DNA of 64,000 nucleotides from Lytechinus pictus (GCF_037042905.1 NC_087252.1:255501-319500), one strand, 5' to 3'; shown: positions 10,444 through 22,314, numbered from the stretch's first letter. A program made the numbers and translations. The notes: generated from the sequence alone by a model not told the origin.

Positions 10444-11939
10444 GTGGGAATCCAAGTATTCAGAGCACCTCTCAAGGAACTGAAAACAAAGGGGATATAT
10501 CAGGTGATACATCATGTGACAGGTCACATGGGAAACATATTCAAGAGAAGTTTCCACTGCAATCCCTTCTTGGAAACCAGTCAGATTTAACTGAGAGAGG
10601 TGGCAGCTCATCAAGTGAGTCTCTGGTACCAAACAAAGTGGACTCTCCCGAAGGAGAGAGTGCTACTACGAGTTCCTCCGTATTAAATGGTGATGGTAGA
10701 AAATTGGATGGGAATACAGACAGCACAGGAAATATGTTTTGTTGTTCAATCTGCAATGAAGAATTCAAAAGCCGGGATTGTTGGTGGAGCCATGTGAAGA
10801 TCCATTGGGAAGATAAGTCTTACAAATGTACCTACTGTGAGGAAAGATTCCGGAAACACAGCGATCTAAGGAATCACTTAACAATCCACGCTGAGGAACG
10901 GTTGAATGTCAGCGACAAACTCCTTGATGGTGACTCAAATCTTCAATCAAGTGTGCTGGTTTATATCAAAGAAAGGCAAGATCAATGCTCAAGTAAAGAT
11001 AAGAGTTCCAAAGAGGATGCATACATGGAAGAGTACTATAAGTGTTCCAGTTGTGAATGGCTGTTCAAATCCTCTGATGCCCTGAAGAGGCACATGGTAT
11101 CATATCACACACTGAAAAGCCATATGGGAATCCACAAAGAAAAAGTGCAGTACTATCAGTGCTCTGTCTGTAAACAATCATATCACATGCTTGGTGAGCT
11201 GAAAAGACATATGAGAATTCACAAAGAAAAATTCCAGTACCAGTGCTCTGTTTGTGAGGCAGCGTTTATCCGATTAGTTAAGCTAAATGCCCATATGCGA
11301 ATGCATACGGAAGAAAGGCAGTATGAATGTTCTGAGTGTAAGGAAGTATTCCACAAAGCTGATCTGATGATGCATGTCAGATCACACGATGTAGAGTGGC
11401 CAAAAAAGTGTTCTTCATGTGATGAAAGCTTTACCTCCTGGGCGCGTCTTATTGGTCATCGACTAAAACACACAGGAGAAAAACCATATTTATGCTCCAT
11501 CTGTAAGGAAGATTTTACAAGAAAAGTTGATTTAGATCGACACATGGAGATTCATACGCAAGAAAAACCTAGTGATGTGAACAAGAATACAAGATCAAGA
11601 GAAAAGTCATTTGAGTGTACTCAGTGTAAGAAAGCATTCTACAAAGCTCATTGTCTCAAACGTCACATCCGAATCCATACAGGAGAAGAACCATGTAAGT
11701 GCGCTGAGTGCGGGGAGTGCTTTTCATTTTGGGGGCAACTTAGAATTCACCGAATAAAAAAACACACTGGAATAAAACCATATCTGTGCTCCATTTGTGG
11801 GAAACATTTATTGCAAAGACAACATTTAATTGACCATATGAAAATTCATACGGGAGAAAAGCCATATACATGTTCTGTTTGTTCAAAGAGTTTCAGATCT
11901 AAATCATATTTGAGGTCTCACATTCTTAGATGTCACTGA
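10444..11939 (+). CDS. ZNF-A zinc-finger exon (12 C2H2 fingers)
   Basis: Sequence-specific nucleic-acid binding protein, predicted nuclear. The acceptor CTTTTTATCTCAG precedes GTGGGAATCC; the leading GT completes a Gly codon begun in the leader exon, giving GGNPSIQSTSQGT and then SGDTSCDRSHGKH, the signature shared by all finger exons here. Twelve C2H2 fingers follow. The first has a Trp pair (FKSRDCWWSHVKIH). A long acidic spacer separates fingers 2 and 3. Finger 6 is one residue short between its second Cys and first His, and several linkers depart from TGEKP. The stop codon is at 11937-11939. The closest relative is ZNF-B, which shares the WW finger and an EEYYKC restart. An AATAAA lies near 12531. 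Confidence 0.9.
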
Positions 11940-13249
11940 CATAAATACGGTTGGAGCAGTGTGTGGGATGATAGCAATATTCTGATCTGAAAGTTTGAAC
12001 CCCCCTTCCCCCCCCCACACACTAAGGGCTAGGTTTATGAACATTCATGCACATACTGCTACCATCTTTCAGTTAAAGAACTTTTTTTTTCAATGTCTTA
12101 AAATAATGATTTTAATATGCGAACGAGCTAATTTTCAGTAGAGTGAAGACGAAACGTCCTAAAACCTCTTTCAAGTGGTGAGTAATTATCACATCACGGG
12201 CAATACATATGTGTGTATTAAAATAAGTACATTATATACCATCTTTCAGTTAGATGCCTATCATGAATTTGTTTGATGGCTAATAGTGTAATGGATTTGT
12301 CAGGATATAAAGAAAAAAAAGAAGTAAATTAACAGAAATGCAGCGAGTGAGCATTTTTGCGAGCCTTGAAAAAGTTGCTTCTGAACAGTCGTTTAAAATG
12401 ATGTGCATATAGATTTTGATAAAGGTAAATTATCAATTTAATCTACAGAAGAAAATGAAAAAGAAATATAAAGAGACAGTATTAAACAGTCCATATTTTG
12501 TTCAATGAAAACCATTTGAAGGTGAGATCAGAATAAAAAAAGGGAATCATTATTATTGGGATCAACCCTGATTAAACTGGGGGGGGGTGGTCAATTTGAC
12601 ACCCCTTGACAAATTTTGTTGCTATGCCGCTGCGCAAATGTTTTTGACCATGCCGTTCGCTGACTTTTCTTTTCCAGTCTTGCGCATCTTTTGAGACCAA
12701 ATTTGTGACGCCTGGGTATGCGGTTCCGAAATTACGCAAAATTTTATAAGCGCATGTCAGTCCCACAATTGCTCAAAAACGTGATTCCGTGTACAAAGTC
12801 AATACAATACATAAATGTATGATTATTTTTACTTTTGTTATTTATGATCGCAAAAGGGTCCCCGACAAAGTTAAGAAAAAAAAAAAAACACTAAAAAACA
12901 AATATTTGAAAAAACAAGGAAATACATAATTTTTTAAAACATGAAATGCATAGGAAATTAATAATTTTTTGTTAGATTTTTATTAGAGTATATAAAATGA
13001 GTTAAAGGCAAAGACAAGTCTTAACCAAGGTTAAATTTTTAGGGTATGTTTTTGATACTACATGTATTGTATAGAGTGCATTTTTTTACTTGCATACATG
13101 TAATATGGCACAAATGAAGGTCTTGTGTGTTAAAAGACCCACATGGCCCTCGTCTACGGCCAATATGATTAGATTGTTGTGTGAAATGTATTTGATGTTC
13201 CCCTCAAGGCCAGCCAATATTATCATAATTATATAAATGTTCATTATTG
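11940..13249. other. ZNF-A 3' flank, no gene seen
   Basis: Probably 3' UTR followed by intergenic DNA. It holds C-rich and A-rich homopolymers and an AATAAA near 12531. No splice-bounded open frame with protein-like composition is visible on either strand. Confidence 0.5.
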
Positions 13250-13500
13250 TGGGGATGTCGCAGCTGAGTGGTTATGACTTCTTTCAATCAGAGGGTTCTA
13301 ATCCCAGCCGTGAGGTATTTTCCTTCTGCAAGAAATTTGCCACATTGTGCTGCACTCAACCCAGGTGAGGTGAATCATGCCTGGGTGCCCGTGCAGTATT
13401 AATTCTTTGAAATGCACTGGGTGCTTAAAGGGAACTTGAGCTAGAGATTTGGAATGAATTATTCCTGATAGGTGCAGCTAAATGAATGTATATTATAATA
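13250..13500 (+). repeat. tRNA-derived SINE, family B, diverged copy
   Basis: A tRNA-like head (GCAGCTGAGTGGTTATGA as an A-box-like stretch, GGTTCTAATCCCAGCC as a B-box-like stretch) is followed by the family core CTGCACTCAACCCAGGTGAG and an A/T-rich tail with TTA repeats. The same core occurs at 29200-29495 (+), 55262-55465 (-) and 59211-59512 (-). Confidence 0.7.
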
Positions 13501-13842
13501 TTATCATTATTATAATAATTATTTGTAGCACTTTTAGTGTTACTGACATCATTATCATTATTACTATTACCGGTATTATTGACCTGATGAAGGCCAGCAT
13601 CACCAAAAGCATATGAATAAATAGAAAGACGACATCAAGACTTAGTCTGGCTCATCATTATTCTGTGTTTTCTGAGTATATAGATATATTGTATATGATA
13701 TTGTGCCTATCCACCCCCCCCCCACGATCATCTAATGGTACCTCAGGAATTCAGGGGTGGGGTAGGGTAGGTTAATTTTGGTTAACATGTGTGGTGTTTA
13801 TGCCTTAACTGACTAAAGGTTTTTTATTGGAAAATGTCACAA

Positions 13843-14212
13843 ATAGTTGGTCTAATGCCAATTCGTCTAATTACCAACTCGTCTACTATCATTTGGTCTG
13901 TCATCGGTTTGTCTACTCACCACATGGTCTACTTTCATTTAGTCTAATGCCATTCCATCTAATAACCAGTTGACCCAATAGCCATTTAGCCGTAAACCAT
14001 TTAGTCTAATTGGAAGAGTGTTAATTGGGCGAAATGAATAAAAAGAAAATGGGTATTAGACCAACTGTTTATTAGACGAAATGGTGATAAGACGAAGTGA
14101 TGATTGGACGAAATGGTTACTGGACCAAATGGTTGTAAGACAAAATGTTGATGGACGGAATGGCATTAGACTATGAAGGTAGACCATGTAGTGAGTGGAC
14201 GAATTGGCAATT
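13843..14212. mobile_element. foldback element of the GTCTAAT family, copy 1
   Basis: The left arm is built of short repeated phrases such as AATTCGTCTAAT and CATTTGGTCT. The right arm carries their reverse complements (ATTAGACGAAATGG, GGACGAATTGGCAA), separated by a short centre around 14010-14040. The ends are AATAGTTGGTCTAATGCCAA and GGACGAATTGGCAATTTAC. There is no coding capacity. Relatives lie at 25440-25700 and 52079-52390. Confidence 0.75.
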
Positions 14213-14662
14213 TACTTAAACATCTCATATTTCAATCAGACAATAGATATTAAGTTAATGTTTATTTTTCAATTTGATTTAAATAAAAATCAATGATGTT
14301 AAACAATGTAAGATTCAAATCAATTCATACTGGTTTATTGAGATTCAAAAAAGAAAATTAAGCCAAACTGCTTATTCACAGAAAGTAAGAGTGTACAAGG
14401 GGTGTGATGCTGTTCGAATATGTGTGTGTGTGAGATAATTGGAGATAGGTGGAAAGGGAGAACTATTCTGCAAGCACAGACTTAGTCTGCAGTTGCAGAA
14501 CTTTGATCAACAAGTGTGCCTCCACGCAAAGACTAGCACATGCAAAACTTGCTGTTCCAGACCTTCAGTACACAGTTCATATTTATACCCTTAACTCGAG
14601 TGAAGGGTTTGCCCAGCAGACTAGCACAGACTCGTATTTTACACTTTAGTAGGGTCCATGCA

Positions 14663-17382
14663 GTGCGTCTCAAAAAAAAAACTATACACTTTTGAAATTG
14701 CTGCCAAACAAACAATATGTCACTTTGGGGAAAAATACCTATATATATGGAAAGTCAATAAAGTAAACTTTCAAATGACACCAAAAAGTTGGAAAACTAT
14801 TCATGCTTGAGTGAGCACTACCCACTTAAACAAAGGGTATGAAAATTAGGGTGGGCAGGAATTAGCCTTCCAATTTCTTTCAGTTTTTGAGAGGCGAGTC
14901 CCTTGGAACTTGCAAAGTTGAGGGTGTTGTGATAAATTAACGATCAATTTAAATTGTTAGAGCAAATTTCATGAATTACTAAATTGAAATTTCATGGATG
15001 AGTGAGTGTCAGTTGTAATCTTTAGTGCAGCATTTTAACATTATATCATGTGGATCTCAGCATTTTGTTCATTGAAGTAAGGAGAATAGGGGTGAGATAG
15101 GACTTAAGTGGGTGAAGTCAATTTCAATCAATTTCAATTTATTTCATTCATAAAAACACATAAATATACATAGTAATAAAACAAAATATCAATATAAGAA
15201 TGTGGAGACAGCTTAGAAGAACCAAGTCTTATAAGGTGCTGCCACCAAAATGTAAGCACAAACATTTTAAAATGGACATTTTCACATAATAACTAGAAAA
15301 TAAGGATGATAAATAAAAATACAAATTATTAAAGGAGAATGAAACCCTTGAAACTAGCTGAATCCATATCAAAGAGAAAAATCAAAGAAACATATTGTTG
15401 AAAGTTTGAGGAAGATTGAATGAATAATAAGAAAGTTATAAGCATTTGAATATTGAGATCACTAGTGCCATGTAGATCCTCCCATCGGCAATGCGACCAA
15501 GATCTGTGATATCACACACGTACAACTCCCTCATTACTTTAGTACTTATTTCACTTATATTCTCACTTTTATAGAGTCTATCACAAGGTTAGGTGTTTTC
15601 TTTATGAGATGACAAGTACAGAGGTTTCACAACATTATATCATTGATGAATCGTTTGTCATATGATTAGAATGAGCAAAAATATATGTTTTGGGGTATAT
15701 TTTCAGTGTCCGAATGGGAGAGTTGTACGTGCGTGACATCACAGATCTTGGTCGCATTGCCAATGGGAGGATCTCCATAGCATTAGTGATCTCGACATTC
15801 AAATGCTCATAACTCTTTTATTGCTAGTCCTATTTTACTCAAAGTTTTGTTGATCTTATTCTTTGATTTTTCTGCTTTCACAAAAGCTAACTTGCTCCAA
15901 GAGTTTCATTCTCCTTTAATATTCCAAGACAAACCCTACACGATACTTGAACAAACAAAGCCTGATAATTTTATAAATAATGTTTTTTTTTTAAATAATC
16001 GTTTGAAAGAATTGAGTGATACACTTAATTTAATGTCATCAGGTAATGCATTCCAAATTTTAGGACCCTTAAAGAATATAGAATTGATACCAATATTGGT
16101 TCTGATGGGAAAAACTCAACAGAATGTTTAGCCTCCCTTAGATCGAGACTGAATGCTATTACATGTACGCAATAAAGTCCAGAGCGGACTGTCAATTTGA
16201 TAAATTTTGAGAATTCGGTCATCAACTTTTACCAGTCGATCAACAATTTGTTAGTAAATCAACTCAATCAATGTGATCAATTAAACATTAAGCTTTTTCA
16301 ATAAATTATCAATCATTATTCAGCTTTTTCAATGAATTCATAAATCATCATATAATAGGTCAATTTTTTAGAATCACTCAATGGAAAATAAAAGACCCAT
16401 CAACCATCAGTAACTTGGCATATAAGTTTGGAATGCCATGATCCAGGAGAAAGAAAGAAAGAGGGTGTGAAGGGGAGGGAATTTGTAAGAACACAAAGAA
16501 GAAGAATGCCCTTTTAACTGTTTAACCCAGTCTTACCCTAGCTGACCCCCTTGCATGCAAAAGGTACCATCACATTACTCTGACTCTCACAAGCACATTG
16601 CTAAGATCCACATAATAAACTTAAAATGCAACTTACACTAAAATTACAATTCCTGTTTACTCATGCACTGCATTACAATTTAGTAACTCGTGAAATTAGC
16701 CTAAGAAACCAAAACTGATCTCAATTCATCAATAATTTTGCATGACAACTTTAACTTTGCAAGTTCAAAAGGACTCACCTCTAAACAAAACTCGAAGGCT
16801 AATTCCTGCTCACCCTAGCAAAGGCTAGTCTCTCAGGATGGGAGGAAGGGGTAGAGAGGGAGAGAGAGAGAGGGGGGTGGCTAAAGTGTTCTGTTGGCCT
16901 TTGTCCCATCAACCTGCTCCCCCCCCCCCCCCACCTAAGTCCTATCTCATCCCTATTCTGACTCCCATTAACACATTGCTGAGATCCACGTGAAAAGGTC
17001 AAAATGATGCACTAAAAATGTAATTCATGTTCACTCATGCATTATATTTAAATTTGAAAATTCTTGAAATTAGCTCTAAGAACCTAAATAAATAATGATT
17101 GATCATTAATTTATCACAACACCCTCGACTTTGCAAGTTCCAGGGGACTCGCCTCTCAAAAACTGAAAGAATTTGGAAGGCTAATTCCTGCCCACCCTAA
17201 TTGTCATATACCCTTTGTTTAAGTGCCGGGTATATTGCTCACTCAAGCATGAATAGTTTTCCAACTTTTGGTGTCATTTGAAAGTTTACTTTATTGACTT
17301 TCCATATATAGGCCTATAGGTATTTTTCCCCAAGGTGACGTATTTTCTGTTTGGCAGCCATTTCAAAAGTGTATAAGGCACT
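14663..17382. mobile_element. composite giant foldback, about 2.7 kb
   Basis: The arm at 14663-15120 is inverted at about 16905-17382. TATACACTTTTGAAAT pairs with ATTTCAAAAGTGTATA, and the CAAGCATGAATAGTTTTCC block pairs with its reverse complement. The right arm is itself partly duplicated in direct orientation (about 16540-16820 against 16930-17190). The centre holds an unrelated repeat (15120-15328, resuming 15920-16250) interrupted by a TTAA foldback. No long reading frame is present. Confidence 0.7.
15329..15919. mobile_element. second TTAA-bounded foldback
   Basis: The ends are TTAAAGGAGAATGAAACCC and GAGTTTCATTCTCCTTTAA. Long inverted arms include CCAAGATCTGTGATATCAC and GTGACATCACAGATCTTGG. 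It is unrelated in sequence to the 5209-5811 element but has the same organisation and the same TTAAAGG terminus. It interrupts a dispersed repeat that resumes directly after it. Confidence 0.75.
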
Positions 17383-17689
17383 ATATAAGACAATGACATG
17401 AAAAGGGGATATACCTGAACCAAGTATATCTAGAGGGTGTATTGCAACCCAAGACTTTTATTATATGTATGTCCCATCTCATGATGTACATGTATATCCC
17501 TTCTTTGTCCCTCGGTAGTACTTGGCAACATGATTTATTTGCGTAATCAGACTTTAAAGAGAGTCCAATCGTCAAACTCGGATGTTAAAAAACGGTTTTA
17601 CAAAACAGTGTAGATGCGAACTCCGAACAGATGAAGAAGCTAGCCCATGCACTATTTTGTATTTCATATGAAATATTTGTCTTGTGCAC

Positions 17690-17815
17690 ATGCAATTTTA
17701 AATGCCATAACTTTCTTATCTCCTATCCGATTTTGATTTAATTAGTTTCCAGCATACTTATTTGTGTTTTGATTTTTTTTTTAAATTTAAAATCTGCTTT
17801 TCAATTTATTGGAAT
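17690..17815. repeat. half copy of the 5209-type TTAA foldback
   Basis: ATGCCATAACTTTCTTATC followed by CTATCCGATTTTGATT and TTTCCAGCATACTTATTTG matches the right arm of the 5209-5811 element. The other arm is not recognisable. A decayed remnant. Confidence 0.5.
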
Positions 17816-17929
17816 TGACGGCCTTTTCATGCCTAGCTAGACAACGGTTTTTCACTTTTTTTCTCGCGGAGATATATAGTCAACATCTACATTTGAGGTT
17901 TATGCCCCCCCCCCCCCATATGCGTAATT

Positions 17930-18985
17930 GAAGAGCTCATTTGCAAAAGGGGTTAGATTCGAATTTTAATCAAATTTTATTTTGCTGTCCGAATGTATAG
18001 CTTGGCTCTATAAAATAAAAAAGTTGAAATTTATTAAAAAGTGAACAAACATGGCAAAGAAAAATCCTCTTTTTTCAAAAGGGGTTAGATCCATTTCAGT
18101 TTGTTTGCAAAAGAGGCTAAATCAAAATGTATTTTTTTATAGAAATCTTTTTGAAAATATGAAGACAGGCAGATTTTTATAACAAATGTTATGTTTACAT
18201 GGCAGGGTATTATGAAAATCTAGTTTTACATGAGAATATTGAAATATGGGAGAACTTTAAAAAAAGATTTTTTAGAATGGTTTTGCAAACAAACTCTTCT
18301 GAAGAGCATGTATGCAAAAGAGGTCGATCCATTTTTGTAAATTTGATTATTTTGTTGTTTTCTCAATGTATATATTTTAAGTCGCTCTGATGATATCAAA
18401 GAAAAGTTTAAATTCCCATTAAAAAGTGAATAAATAAAATAACTTTTTTCTTAAGAAAGGGCTGAATAGTGGCGTACCTAGGATTTTCCAAAGGAGGGGG
18501 GGGGGGCAAAACCGTCCGCCAAAAAATTTGACCAAAAAAAAAAAAAAAGTCTTCAAGCTCGTCAGGGGGGGGGGGGCAATAAAGGTCTTCAAGTCTGTCA
18601 GGGGGGGGGGCAAAAAGGTCTTTCAAGCTCGTCAGGGGGAGGGGGCAGGGATACGTCTTTTGTATGGGTTGTGGCTCGTCAGGGGGGGGCATAGACTGCC
18701 CCCCTGCCCCCCCCCCCCGTAGGTACGCTAGTGGGGCTGAACCATTTTCAGTTTTGTAAAAGGGGCTAGAATGATCTACAGTGGTAATTTTTTCAAATAA
18801 AATATTTAAAAGATATGAAGAAAAGTAGATTTCTTTTATGTCTAATTTTATGTTCACATGGTAGGGTAGTATAATCATGACAATTTGGTTTCGCATATAA
18901 GAACCAGCTAAAAATTTTGCAATATGGGAAAATAAAAAATTAAGCTTGATTTTCTCGGATGATGGTCTAAGGTAGATCTAACCCC
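17930..18985 (+). repeat. diverged tandem dimer, unit about 380 bp
   Basis: Two direct copies share the phrases ATTAAAAAGTGAA, AAAAGGGGTTAGATC/AAAAGGGGCTAGA, and TTCACATGGTAGGGTA/TTTACATGGCAGGGTA in the same order. The second copy is interrupted by the hAT-like element 18467-18733. No coding signal. Confidence 0.6.
18467..18733. mobile_element. 267-bp hAT-like MITE with G-tracts and 8-bp duplication
   Basis: The ends are TAGTGGCGTACCTAGG and GTAGGTACGCTAGTG, flanked by GGGCTGAA at 18459-18466 and 18734-18741. The interior repeats a GTCTTCAAGCTCGTCAGGGG phrase with G runs of seven to twelve, so the + strand has strong G-quadruplex potential. It inserted into a repeat dimer. Confidence 0.8.
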
Positions 18986-19480
18986 TTTTGTAACAAACAC
19001 TTCAATTGTAGGGCGAATTTTCGCCTACGTTTTTAACAATAACCGAAAATGCCTGGAAATGGCTTATTTTTAGTTCCAATAATCGATGCTCATTAAAACG
19101 AGCATAGCATTTTTCAAATAAAATGCACACAAATTGCACAAACAACGTGTAAAAGTCACCTATTTGCCGGTGAGACTAGAGAAAAAGAATGGACGTTCCT
19201 GACGTGAAATTTCATTGACCAGGACATGTTCCTCTGAATCCTCTCTCTTAATTTACTGTCCCCCTACCCCCCCCCCAAAAAAAACCCGACTCCGCCCCCC
19301 TCTTAAAAGTTCACGAACAAAGAAAGAGAGATTCGCCCCCTTTATGCAGCGCCATCTCACGACCAGATTATCTCATTATAATGGAAACACCTTTGGCTTT
19401 GTGGAAATGTTTGCAAAAAAATAATCAGCTGAAAGTATTTTTTGCTGAACATTGTCATTGTCGATTACTCATCATCGATC

Positions 19481-19767
19481 ATGGCCGAGATGGGGGTGCC
19501 TGGCCGTCTTGCTTTTTCGCCAACTAGAAAAAAAACTTCAGCCAGAATGGAGTATCAAGATGAACAACAAAATTCTTTCGTTAGACGGGACTCGATCGTC
19601 ACGGCAGCCAGCATCACCGGGGACGACTCCGGCCAACAAGGCACCTATTGCGAATGGATTAATGTTCAATTTAGAATAAGAATTGTTACTCTCTTGCGAT
19701 GGCGATCACTCGCACAAAACCTTGGTTTTAAGGGAGATGATCAAATGGCTTCATATCTGTTAAATAT
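19481..19767 (+). CDS. ZNF-B exon 1 (N-terminal domain of unknown type)
   Basis: The ATG at 19481 is in strong context (ATCATGG). The exon encodes 95 codons plus AT and ends at a consensus GTAAGT donor, phase 2. Residues 1-53 are basic, polar and probably disordered. From about residue 55 the sequence becomes compact: TYCEWINVQFRIRIV, then LLRWRSLAQNLGFK, then MASYLLNMYYEQ across the junction. The pattern WRxLxxxLGF-x6-A-x2-LL-x2-Y looks like two short helices. I cannot name this domain. The joined frame runs through 21476-21523, 23569-24770 and 25781-26919 without a stop (891 codons), which is the main support that this is the true start of ZNF-B. Confidence 0.7.
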
Positions 19768-20494
19768 GTAAGTTAATAAAATGTATTTTGGCCTTTTTTG
19801 GGCAGGGCCAGGCAGGGTTGGCAAAAAAAAAAAAAAATGCTAGATCGACGGACTAGTCGGTACAGTACCGTAAGTCCGTATGTATTCGCTAAAAAAGGGA
19901 AACGCTTTCATGTTTGATACTTTTGTCTTGATTTAAATAAAACATCTGTTCGTTTTACAAAAAAAGCGTAATTCCGGTAATCGGTATATGAAAACATGTC
20001 ACTGCGTAACAGTACACTCTACAGAGAGACTAAATTGATTGTGTTGAAACTTTTAATTTGAATCATGTTGATGGGATTTTGAATGATTTTTATTTTCAAA
20101 ATGGAAGAAAGAAAATGAAAATGAACATGACCGAGAGAATGATTGTTTCTTTTTTAGATTGCCCATCCGTCATGTCCATTTCCTGAAAAGTGTCTGCCAG
20201 ATGTGCTTATACATGACAAAAGTTTTTCAGGGATTATAAAAATATCCCTTAGCTTATGTCTCCAATGAGGACGAAGGGAGGGGGGGGGGGGGCTTGTTGA
20301 CGTCGTGTTATATAGGTCTATATATATATAAATATATATTATATATATTTTTTTTGGGGGGAAGGGCTTTGCCATGAATACCAGTGCAGCTGCAGTGGTA
20401 AGAGGTACCTGACCTGGGACCCATTTCTTAGAACTTGTTATTTGCAATAACAGTTAAAAGGTACTGCAACCCTTCTATCTGATTAGCTGATGGT
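19768..20494. other. ZNF-B intron 1, left part
   Basis: Non-coding. It contains a TA-rich stretch near 20320-20352, G runs near 20277-20292, and at about 20430-20500 part of a dispersed repeat (CTGATTAGCTGATGG) related to those at 28910-29030 and 31750-31840. Confidence 0.5.
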
Positions 20495-21256
20495 AAATTT
20501 GTTTTAGAAATCATACAAGAATTACCAGGCCTGGTTGAGATGAGCAGGAGACAAATTTGTTTTAGAAATCATACAAGAATTACCAGGCCTGGTTGAGATG
20601 AGCAGGAGACAAATTTGTTTTAGAAATCATACAAGAATTACCAGGCCTGGTTGAGATGAGCAGGAGACAAATTTGTTTTAGAAATCATACAAGAATTACC
20701 AGGCCTGGTTGAGATGAGCAGGAGACAAATTTGTTTTAGAAATCATACAAGAATTACCAGGCCTGGTTGAGATGAGCAGGAGACAAATTTGTTTTAGAAA
20801 TCATACAAGAATTACCAGGCCTGGTTGAGATGAGCAGGAGACAAATTTGTTTTAGAAATCATACAAGAATTACCAGGCCTGGTTGAGATGAGCAGGAGAC
20901 AAATTTGTTTTAGAAATCATACAAGAATTACCAGGCCTGGTTGAGATGAGCAGGAGACAAATTTGTTTTAGAAATCATACAAGAATTACCAGGCCTGGTT
21001 GAGATGAGCAGGAGACAAATTTGTTTTAGAAATCATACAAGAATTACCAGGCCTGGTTGAGATGAGCAGGAGACAAATTTGTTTTAGAAATCATACAAGA
21101 ATTACCAGGCCTGGTTGAGATGAGCAGGAGACAAATTTGTTTTAGAAATCATACAAGAATTACCAGGCCTGGTTGAGATGAGCAGGAGACAAATTTGTTT
21201 TAGAAATCATACAAGAATTACCAGGCCTGGTTGAGATGAGCAGGAGACAAATTTGT
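20495..21256 (+). repeat. 58-bp minisatellite, about 13 identical copies
   Basis: The unit contains ACAAATTTGTTTTAGAAATC, ATACAAGAATTACCAGGCCT and GGTTGAGATGAGCAGGAG. I see no substitution between copies over 762 bp. The first copy emerges from a dispersed repeat, so one tail of that repeat seems to have been amplified. It lies inside ZNF-B intron 1 and ends about 220 bp before exon 2. Confidence 0.95.
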
Positions 21257-21475
21257 GCTGGTGTAAAAAATAGGACTTTATTTTTTTCATTATTTTTTTG
21301 TATTATTTTGATTGGCAGATATCCTACATACCAAGTTGAAGTCCACTCCCCACAAAATAAATTAGATGATTAAAACATAAATTAAGCAATTCAGCATGGA
21401 CGTGCCATCAAGCAACATTCTGCTCACTCAACTATTCAGATACATATGTATTTTTGTATTTTTATTTTATTTCAG

Positions 21476-21523
21476 GTACTATGAGCAAAATGTAGGATCA
21501 ACGTCTCGACAACGAAAGAGAGA
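21476..21523 (+). CDS. ZNF-B exon 2 (48 nt)
   Basis: A pyrimidine-rich acceptor (TTATTTTATTTCAG) and a GTAAGT donor bound a 48-nt exon. The first G completes the Met codon of exon 1, then it reads YYEQNVGSTSRQRKR plus GA. The final GA takes the first A of 23569 to give Glu. The RQRKR run may be part of a nuclear localisation signal. Phase 2 on both sides parallels the 45- and 72-nt candidate exons of ZNF-A. Confidence 0.75.
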
Positions 21524-21783
21524 GTAAGTGTTAATATGTTCCAGTAATCAGTCATTACATTAGAAATATAATGAATTATACTTCATGTTGTACTCTTTCA
21601 GATGCAAACATTTCAGTAGCTATATACAATAAATAATAGTTGTGAGTGAAAATTGCTATTTATTTCATGAAAGTCTGTCCTGAATCAGAGATATATTCTC
21701 CACATGTGATCTTTGAAGATTAGCTGAACATTGTAATGGAAAATTAATAAAACAGAATCTTGAATATGGCATGTGCTGATAAT

Positions 21784-22314
21784 ACATGTAGACACAGTGG
21801 CGGACCATGACCCGGATGAGGCAAAGCATTGGAGGGGCACAGCATTGTTCACAAACAATACAGTGCCCCATCCAATCATTGGCCAGAATTCACAAAGGTG
21901 GTTTTGAAAACCGACGGTTGAGTCCATGGTTTATGCAGATTTCCTGTAAAAATTACGCTTAATTTACCGCGTATCAGGTGCGTGTTTAAAAAATTGGCCA
22001 ATTCCGATGTGCGCTTTTGTCACAGTGCGCCGAATTGACGAGTGGACTCATGAATAAAAACAGTGGACTCATGAATAAAATAGCGTATCTAACCATTGTA
22101 ACAGGCGTCAATTCGGCGCACTGTGACAAAAGCGCACATCGGAATTGGCCAATTTTTTAAACACGCACCTGATACGCGGTAAATTAAGCATAATTTTTAC
22201 AGGAAATCTGCATAAACCATGGACTCAACCGTCGGTTTCCAAAACCACCTTTGTGAATTCTGGCCAATGTCTCCTGGTCACGGTCCGCCACTGTGTAGAC
22301 AGACATGTACATGT
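21784..22314. mobile_element. nested palindrome: foldback inside another foldback
   Basis: The outer arms are GACACAGTGGCGGACCATGA (about 21789) and TCACGGTCCGCCACTGTG (about 22278). The inner foldback at about 21889-22267 runs from CCAGAATTCACAAAGGTGG to its reverse complement, with long arms including GCACTGTGACAAAAGCGCAC. The centre repeats GTGGACTCATGAATAAAA twice. A sister of the inner element lies at 22891-23297, only about 620 bp away. Confidence 0.8.

Noticed and set aside
15847-16131. 94-residue frame (GNAFQILGPLKNIELIPIL)
   Set aside because: It crosses the edge of the TTAA foldback, and the remainder is a dispersed repeat; no splice sites or recognised domain, though it may derive from an old repeat-encoded protein.
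20495-21256. Regularly spaced 58-bp repeat considered as a CRISPR-like array
   Set aside because: The whole unit repeats with no variable spacers, and the surroundings are an animal gene intron; it is a minisatellite.
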